This document shows, one piece after another, positions 58,533 to 64,000 of a stretch of 64,000 nt of DNA. The DNA is taken from NCBI GenBank assembly GCA_024803745.1, contig JANJXV010000024.1:5054106-5118105 (forward strand), written 5' to 3'. Source of the DNA: Megascapheus bottae (lineage: Eukaryota > Chordata > Mammalia > Rodentia > Geomyidae). The notes below the pieces were generated by a model. That model searched no databases and was not told the origin of the DNA. It was given only the letters and a program-made list of their open reading frames with translations. The position numbers and the translations under genes were made by a program. How positions within the stretch are numbered: position 1 is the first letter of the stretch; each line of letters begins with the position of its first letter.

Positions 58533-60840
58533 AAGCCATTCCCTCTAAAATCAGGAATGAGACAGGATGCCCACTCTCTCCACTACTCTTTAACATAGTA
58601 CTAGAATTCCTAGCCAGTGCAATAAGGCAAGAAGAAAGCATAAAGGGGATCCAAGTAGGGAAAGAGGAAATAAAACTATCCCTCTTTGCAGATGACATGA
58701 TTCTGTATTTAAAGAATCCTATAGACTCTACTCCCAAGCTCCTTGAGCTGATTCAAAACTTTGGAAGAGTAGCAGGCTATAAAATTAACCCTCAAAAATC
58801 AACTGCCTTCCTTTACACCAACAGTGAGAGGAATGAGGCAATAATCAGGAAAGCAACTCCTTTCACAATAGCCTCAAAGAAAATAAAGTACCTAGGAATT
58901 AGCTTAACTAAGAATGTAAAGGACCTCTTTGATGAAAACTTTAAAACCCTAAAAAAGGAAATTAAAGCAGAACTAAGGAAATGGAAAAACATCCCATGCT
59001 CCTGGATTGGAAGAATCAACATTGTGAAAATGACAATCTTGCCAAGGGCTATCTACAAATTCAACGCAATACCCATCAATATCCCAATGGCATTCTTTAA
59101 AGAAATAGAAGAGGCAATTCAAAATTTCATATGGAATAATAAAGGACCCCATATAGCAAAAACACTTCTTAGCAGAAAGAACAGCGCTGGAGGAATTTCA
59201 ATTCCAAACTTTAGACTCTATTACAGAGCTATAATTCTCAAAACAGCTTGGTACTGGCACAAGAACAGGCCTGAAGACCAATGCAATAGAACTGAGGACC
59301 CAGATATTAAACCACAGACCTATGGCCACCTAATCTTTGACAAGGGAGCCAAAAAAATAGAATGGAAGAAAGACAGCCTCTTCAACAAGTTGTGCTGGCA
59401 GAACTGGTTAAGCACCTGCAGAAAACTAAAGTTGGACCCTTCTTTGTCACCTTGCACTAGAATTAACTCCAAATGGATCAAAGACCTGGAGGTAAAAGCT
59501 GACACACTGAAAACTTTACAGGAAGGAATAGGAGATACACTAGGCCTCCTTGGCACAGGTAGAAACTTTCTTAATAAGAACCAAGAATCACAACAAATCA
59601 GAGAAAGGCTGGATAAGTGGGACTGCGTTAAACTGTGGAGCTTTTGTATGGCAAAGGACATAGCTAGTAAATTAATTAGGAAGCCTACAGAGTGGGAGAT
59701 CTTCACCAACCAAACAACAGACAAAGGCCTCATATCTAAAATATATCAACAACTCAAAAAATTGAATTACTCCAAAACTAATCTCCAAAGTAACAACCAT
59801 CCCATTAAAAAATGGGCCAAAGACTTAAAGAGAGTCTTCTCTGAAGAAGAAACAAAAATGGCCTATAGACACATGAAGAAATGCTCAACATCTCTGGTCA
59901 TAAAAGAAATGCAAATCAAAACAACTCTAAAATTCCACCTCACTCCAGTTAGAATGGCCAGGATCAGGAAAATGAATAATAACAGAAGCTGGAGGAGATG
60001 TGGCCAGGAGGGATCACTACTACACTGTTGGTGGGAGTGCAAACTCATTCAACCACTATGGAAAGCAGTGTGGCAGTGCCTCAAAAGGCTAAACATAGAA
60101 CTCCCCTATAACCCAGCAATTCCACTACTTGGCATTTACCCAACCATCCAGAAACTAGGGCATACTAAATCCACTAGCACAACAATGTTCATTGCAGCAC
60201 TATTCACCATAGCAAAGATATGGAACCAACCTAGATGTCCCTCAGTTGATGAGTGGATCAACAAGTTGTGGTATTTGTACACAATGGAATTCTATGCTGC
60301 TGTCAGAAAGAATGACATCGCCCCATTTGTTAGGAAATGGAAAGACTTAGAAAAAATCATATTAAGTGAAGTAAGCCAGACTCAAAGGAACTTAGGCTCA
60401 ATGGTTTCCCTCATTCGTCTTAATCAGTAGAAGCCTTGGGCTTTACTAGCAGAGATCTGCAATAGAGGAAAATCTTGATACATAAGGCCATATAGTATGA
60501 AGCTAATTGAAAGGACCTCCAGGATATTGAAACAAAAGCCATATAATGAATGATTGTTGTCCTTAATGTACTATGTTGTCTCTCATCTTCTTGGCTGTCC
60601 CTTGGGTATCTCATATTGTTACAGTATCTTACTTTGTTATCTGATATATTGAATTTATTTGTATTGGGTTATTTGAAATTTGATAGGGAAGGGGGGAAAA
60701 CCAAGACGGGTGGGGGGGTGGGGGGAGGGTAATGGGTACCAAGACATGTGAAAGGGTATCAATGTATGTGAATTAATGCACCTTCTATCTGGCAAATATC
60801 ATGTAACCCTTTTACTAATTACAATAAAAAATTAAAAAAA
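58533..60840 (+). mobile_element. 5'-truncated L1 (LINE-1), long 3' portion
   Basis: The longest L1 copy in the window: about 1.9 kb of ORF2, then a ~400 bp 3' UTR with the GACCTCCAGGATATTG motif, a G-rich polypurine tract at 60686-60730, and an AATTACAATAAAAAATTAAAAA end. The 5' end is truncated within the reverse transcriptase domain. No clear target duplication was found; A-rich ends blur the junction. The other young-type L1 pieces here (7.6, 47.9, 53.7 and 61.5 kb) align to it. Confidence 0.95.
58565..60430 (+). pseudogene. L1 ORF2 C-terminal half (reverse transcriptase end to Cys motif)
   Basis: ORF2p is the L1 endonuclease/reverse transcriptase that carries out target-primed reverse transcription. 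The frame is open for 621 codons from the [14 protein letters not shown] stretch to the TAG stop at 60428-60430; the first in-frame Met is 58697. The catalytic FADD of the reverse transcriptase is at 58685-58696. The C-terminal Cys motif (CX8HCX4C-like, CGQEG...HCWWEC) lies at 59999-60040. The endonuclease domain and front of the reverse transcriptase are absent, and the GTRQG-type stretch at 58547-58565 shows a one-base loss, so no functional protein is expected. The long open frame suggests a fairly young copy. Minus-strand ORFs at 58504, 58813, 59320 and 59863 are shadows. Confidence 0.93.
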
Positions 60841-60844
60841 ATAA

Positions 60845-61465
60845 ATATGAAAAACACTATAAAGCACTAATAGAATATTAAAAGTTAGAGGTTGATAGTT
60901 TGGAAAACATTTGTAAAAAAATGCTTGCCCTGTGGGGTGTTTTCTCTTTTTCCCACTTTTTTGGGTACTGATAAAAGTCACTGAGCTTTTCTGTGAAGCC
61001 TCAGGGGCTTTATGCAGGTGTGAAACTGAGAACTGAAGGACAACTGAGTGAAAGAGCAGCCATGCTCAGAGAAAAGATCCTGTATCTGCAGGTGGTTAAG
61101 CTAGAAATACACTCATTGAATTCCATGAAAAGCCTAATAGCAGTGGAAAGAAATGCAACTACCTAATCTAGAACTACCCATGAAAGAATGAAGGTGAAAA
61201 ATGCCATATTGCTGAAGTTAATGTAATTAGATACTTAGTTGATGTACTTAGTTGATGCACATTGATTGTACTTATTCTTACTATAAAGCATAAATGATGT
61301 CTGGGCAACGAATAGGTACTCAGTGTTTAAGGATTGATAGAAACAGGTCTACCTGATATATAGTTCAAATAATGCCATTTTATGGCTCATTCTTTCTTTG
61401 AGTTGGTTTGCCACCTGTATACCAAACTTTTCTCATTGATAATCTACCTCAGATCAGAACCAAAG
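60845..61465. other. Unassigned sequence between two L1 copies
   Basis: No gene or repeat recognised. Confidence 0.35.
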
Positions 61466-61469
61466 TGTC

Positions 61470-61730
61470 CATAAACAAGGACATACTAAAGCTTCTAGCA
61501 CAACTGTATTCATCCCAGTATTATTTACCATAGCTAAGAAATGGAATCAACCCACATGCCCCTCTGTAGATGAATGGATCAAGAAGATATTATATTTATA
61601 CAAAATGGAATTCTATGCTGCCACCAGAAAGAATGGCATGGTATCATTCATAAGGAAATGGAAAGACTTGGAAAATATCTTATTAAGTGAAGTAAGCCAG
61701 ACTAAAAAGAACATAGGCTCAATGGTTTCC
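61470..61730 (+). mobile_element. L1 3' end, left part (split by ERV)
   Basis: Aligns to 60147-60402 of the larger L1: ACATACTAAAGCTTCTAGCA, CCATAGCTAAGAAATGGAA, AGTGAAGTAAGCCAGAC, and ends mid-phrase in ...CTCAATGGTTTCC where the ERV begins. The ORF2 frame is decayed. Confidence 0.9.
61725..61730. repeat. Target-site duplication of the ERV, left copy
   Basis: GTTTCC directly before the TG of the LTR, repeated exactly at 63098-63103. Six bases is the size made by betaretroviral-type integrases, and the uninterrupted L1 copies carry this hexamer once. Confidence 0.9.
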
Positions 61731-61917
61731 TGTTGGGAGCAAGAGTGGAATCAAACTGTACTTTGATTTGCATCAGATAATTGCTTGATTGTCTTATTGT
61801 TTTTTGGCCTTCTCCTGTTCAATTGATCTGAGATTTACCATATGAATGTAACCCCCAACAGTTCCCTGATTAACCATCTGGATGTAACACCTGGCAGTGC
61901 CCTGGTCTCAAGAAGGG

Positions 61918-61923
61918 ATATAA
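61918..61923 (+). promoter_or_regulatory. LTR TATA-like box
   Basis: ATATAA in the context GGGATATAAGCTTTG, at the expected place in U3 for LTR-driven transcription. Activity is unknown. Confidence 0.6.
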
Positions 61924-61936
61924 GCTTTGAGTTGAG

Positions 61937-61942
61937 AATAAA
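61937..61942 (+). terminator. LTR polyadenylation signal
   Basis: AATAAA only 13 bases after the TATA-like box, so probably at the end of U3 or in a short R, as in several class II ERV LTRs. Confidence 0.6.
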
Positions 61943-62071
61943 CGGGGCGCGGCAGTTTTTGCCTGGGCTGCAGACCTCCCGGACCCGATGTGTTTGTCTC
62001 TCTTCTATTTTTTTCCAGTCCCTGCCCCCTATTTCAGGAACCCCAGTTTGCTGCCGGTAGGCCCCAGCATC

Positions 62072-62089
62072 TGGCGCCCGAACAGGGAC
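62072..62089 (+). promoter_or_regulatory. Primer-binding site, tRNA-Lys3 type
   Basis: TGGCGCCCGAACAGGGAC, 18 bases complementary to the 3' end of tRNA-Lys3, two bases after the LTR. Used by betaretroviruses such as MMTV and by lentiviruses; with this gag it supports a class II ERV. Confidence 0.95.
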
Positions 62090-62190
62090 CCTGAAAATCT
62101 GGGACGACGGTGGAGGACCCCGCTGTGGTGAGGGGTCGTAGGACTATTAAGAGAGGATCTTAAGAGAGTGTATAGTCAGGAGTAAAAATT

Positions 62191-62529
62191 ATGGGTCAAG
62201 TTAATAGCCATAGGTCATTTGTACCGATCTTAACAGGCCTACTTGAAGCCCACGGAACGTGGGTGGAAAAAGGGGTGCTTCAGAGCTTCCTACAGTTTGT
62301 CGAGGAGGCATGCAAGAGGTTTATAGAGGAGGAATTCCAAAAAACCTGGCAGCAGATAGGAAAAAGAATTCAAGAATATTATAATGTATATGGCCCCGAA
62401 AAGACCCCAGTAGAGGCTATTGATGTATGGAATCTAGTAAGTGAATGCATAGATCCTCGACATGAGAATGCTGAACTTAATCTTGAATTAAGGGAATTCC
62501 AATCATACAAAAAATCTAGTAGAAGTTAA
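62191..62529 (+). pseudogene. gag: ERV gag, matrix portion (broken)
   Basis: 112 codons from ATG 62191 to TAA 62529, preceded by a ~100 base leader. It begins Met-Gly, the N-myristoylation context of retroviral matrix proteins, and about the first 100 residues resemble a betaretroviral matrix domain (helical, with conserved Trp and Leu positions). In the living virus matrix targets Gag to the membrane. After about residue 103 the sequence joins capsid sequence in another frame and stops. The missing part would hold the rest of matrix and the N-terminal capsid domain. Confidence 0.8.
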
Positions 62530-63097
62530 ACAGGGACCGAATGAACCTTATCTAGAATTTTTGTCTCGATTAATGGAGACTGCAGACCGCCTAGTACAAG
62601 ATGAGAACACAAGGAAGATTATAGTTAGACACATAGCCTATGAAAATGCCAACGCCGCCTGTCAGGCGGCTATCAGACCCCATAGGAATAAGGGAGGAAT
62701 CACGGACTTTATTTCACTGTGTGCTGATATTGGACCCTCCCATGTACAAGGCCTTACTTTAGCTACAGCCCCTCAAGGAAAGACTGTTACTGAATTTCTA
62801 AAATATAGAGGTCAGCGGCATTCTCGGGATGCTAGACCCCCAGGGCGTTGCTTTTCTTGTGGACAAATAGGACATTGGGTGACGCAATGCCCACGCCAGG
62901 CCAGGTTAAAGAGAGAAAAATCACCTGGCACATGTCCACGCTGTGGTAAAGGGAAGCACTGGGCTAAAGATTGCAAGTCAGCAACAAATCACAATGGCCG
63001 CCTGTTTTCGGGAAACTGGAGAAGGGGCCAGCCCCTGGCCCCGCAAAACCATGGGGCAGTCCCTCCCTCTTCTCGGCCACAAGTGCATCTCCCAACA
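62510..63097 (+). pseudogene. gag: ERV gag, capsid C-terminus and nucleocapsid (broken)
   Basis: Open in frame 2 from about 62510, one frame off the matrix piece. It starts with the major homology region (QGPNEP near 62531, with downstream L and R), the capsid signature needed for assembly. Two CX2CX4HX4C zinc knuckles of nucleocapsid follow, at 62849-62890 and 62933-62974; these bind genomic RNA. Normal ATG start is absent; the 62561 start is only a TTG. The frame then runs through the ERV right edge into L1 sequence and ends at 63121. No protease frame follows. Confidence 0.85.
63089..63097. repeat. ERV right terminal inverted repeat
   Basis: CTCCCAACA, exact reverse complement of the first nine LTR bases (61731-61739), abutting the target duplication. 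Normally this edge would be the U5 end, GGCCCCAGCA. Confidence 0.85.
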
Positions 63098-63490
63098 GTT
63101 TCCCTCATTTGTAATAATTAGTACACATCTAGGACTCACCTAGCAGAGGATCACAATAGCTCAAAAGCTATTTATATATGGTCATATAGGATGAGACTAT
63201 ACAAAATGAACTTCAGGTTAATGATGCAAGAGGTTTATCTTTGTGATTGGTGTACAGTTATTTCTTTTCTCTTTTTTTCCCCTTATGGTTAATCTCAAGT
63301 TGTTAAAGTATCTGACTTTGTTACCTGGTATAGTTTATATGCATTTATTTGTTTATTTGAAATAAGGAAGGGCAGAAGGGAAAACAAGATGATTGGGAGG
63401 GGTGGGGAGAGGGGAAGTGGGACAAAGACACGAGACGGGGTATCAATGTTGGAGAAGTAATGCACCCACGAATGTAAATGTAACCTCTTA
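63098..63490 (+). mobile_element. L1 3' end, right part (split by ERV)
   Basis: Resumes the L1 with GTTTCCCTCATTTGTAATAA and continues through CCTAGCAGAGGATCACAATA, a purine-rich tract (63370-63420) and GTAACCTCTTAAAAAAAA. With 61470-61730 it forms one L1 copy that predates the ERV. Confidence 0.9.
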
Positions 63491-64000
63491 AAAAAAAGAT
63501 GCTTTGCTTATGGTCAAATGTATGTTTGAATCATTCTTCAAAAAAGACTAATTTTCCATTAAATGTCATAACATTTTTATTGTTTAATTTTTAAATCATT
63601 ATGGGTTAATTTGATTTTTATACAAATCAAAAGTTTCTAGAAACAAGGCCCATTCAAAAAAAATGGGGACAAATCCAGAGAATGGCATTGTTAGATCAAA
63701 ATAATATACGGCTAGGAAGTAATGAGGCTACATGACATGATTTGGACTGATGAAATAGTAGCAGCAGGAACTAACATTTTGAGGACTTATCAGTAAACAA
63801 GTAGCCTGCATATATGATTTCACTTAATCCTTGTAATCTTTGTCCCATTTCTATGTAGCAAAAGCAGACTTGTGCTACAAGCCACTAAACTGTCTTCCAT
63901 AAATGAGGTCTAAAAATGTTTGTGCTGACTACAATGCATTATCAAGGTGATTTAAAATTTTTTTGTGGGTGAACCAAATCTATATTACTAATACAAAATA
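63491..64000. other. Unassigned AT-rich sequence with a possible MIR relic
   Basis: No gene. 63750-63850 contains ATGATTTCACTTAATCCTTGTAATC, a MIR/L2-like phrase. Confidence 0.35.

Larger units (their letters stand above)
61731..62069 (+). mobile_element. 5' LTR of the ERV
   Basis: 339 bp, starting TGTTGGGAGC and ending GGCCCCAGCA two bases before the primer-binding site, which fixes the right edge. It has a TATA-like ATATAA and AATAAA close together, a GC-rich CGGGGCGCGGC start of R, and a pyrimidine-rich U5 part. U3 is short (about 190 bases before the TATA box). Confidence 0.9.
61731..63097 (+). mobile_element. Class II (betaretrovirus-like) ERV fragment, single LTR
   Basis: A 1367 bp insertion made of a 5' LTR, a primer-binding site, a leader, and two gag pieces in different frames. 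It has no pro, pol, env or 3' LTR. It lies in an L1 3' UTR, flanked by the 6 bp direct repeat GTTTCC. The left edge is TGTTGGGAG and the right edge is CTCCCAACA, its exact reverse complement. Gag layout, the Lys3-type primer site and the 6 bp duplication point to class II. It cannot make virus. Confidence 0.9.

Noticed and set aside
59320..59733. 137-codon minus-strand ORF
   Set aside because: Antisense shadow of L1 ORF2.
62191..63097. A domesticated, functional gag gene
   Set aside because: The two gag parts are in different frames, the capsid N-terminal domain is missing and the second part has no ATG start.

Overview
The window looks like gene-poor (intergenic or deep intronic) DNA from a rodent of the superfamily Geomyoidea (pocket mice, kangaroo rats, pocket gophers). 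The main evidence is at least eleven near-complete copies, plus fragments, of a roughly 190 bp dimeric SINE. Its left half looks like a tRNA-Ala/ID element and its right half matches what is described as the Geo monomer; this IDL-Geo family is reported only from Geomyoidea. B1-like (7SL-derived) SINEs and rodent-type L1 copies fit a rodent. The species was not determined. I found no convincing host protein-coding exon: almost every ORF is short, low-complexity, or inside a repeat.

Layout. 0-10 kb: AT-rich sequence with IDL-Geo copies near 1.3, 4.8 and 7.0 kb, an inverted old L1 fragment at 5.8 kb and a 5'-truncated L1 at 7.6-8.1 kb. 10-20 kb: an old inverted L1 carrying a nested SINE (10.6-11.7 kb), and a homeodomain-site-rich, possibly conserved block at 16.56-16.9 kb that has a diverged partner at 18.0 kb. 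20-30 kb: a minus-strand LTR at 22.2 kb, a nest of insertions at one target site (26.2-27.0 kb) and further L1 3' ends. 30-40 kb: SINEs, a long pyrimidine tract at 33 kb, and a hAT/MER5-like element split by a SINE at 38.3 kb. 40-50 kb: a second LTR-like block (41.4 kb), a processed RPS27A pseudogene (45.5 kb), a long GT repeat and an L1 with perfect target-site duplications. 50-58 kb: pyrimidine repeats, SINEs, an internally deleted L1 and ancient L2/MIR relics.

58.5-60.8 kb: the best coding signal, the 3' part of an L1 with about 620 open codons of ORF2 (reverse transcriptase catalytic motif through the C-terminal Cys motif). 61.5-63.5 kb: another L1 3' end, split by a class II (betaretrovirus-like) endogenous retrovirus fragment. 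That fragment has a 5' LTR, a tRNA-Lys3-type primer-binding site and two out-of-frame gag pieces, and no 3' LTR. It is flanked by a perfect 6 bp target duplication, and its right edge is an inverted copy of the first 9 bases of the LTR. This structure is the most unusual object in the window.

No host genes can be shown to work together here. The history is layered retrotransposition: ancient L2/MIR/MER relics, then old L1, then B1-Geo and IDL-Geo SINEs and younger L1 copies, and the ERV inserted into one L1. Repeat family names come from memory of consensus sequences and have not been confirmed by a RepeatMasker run.
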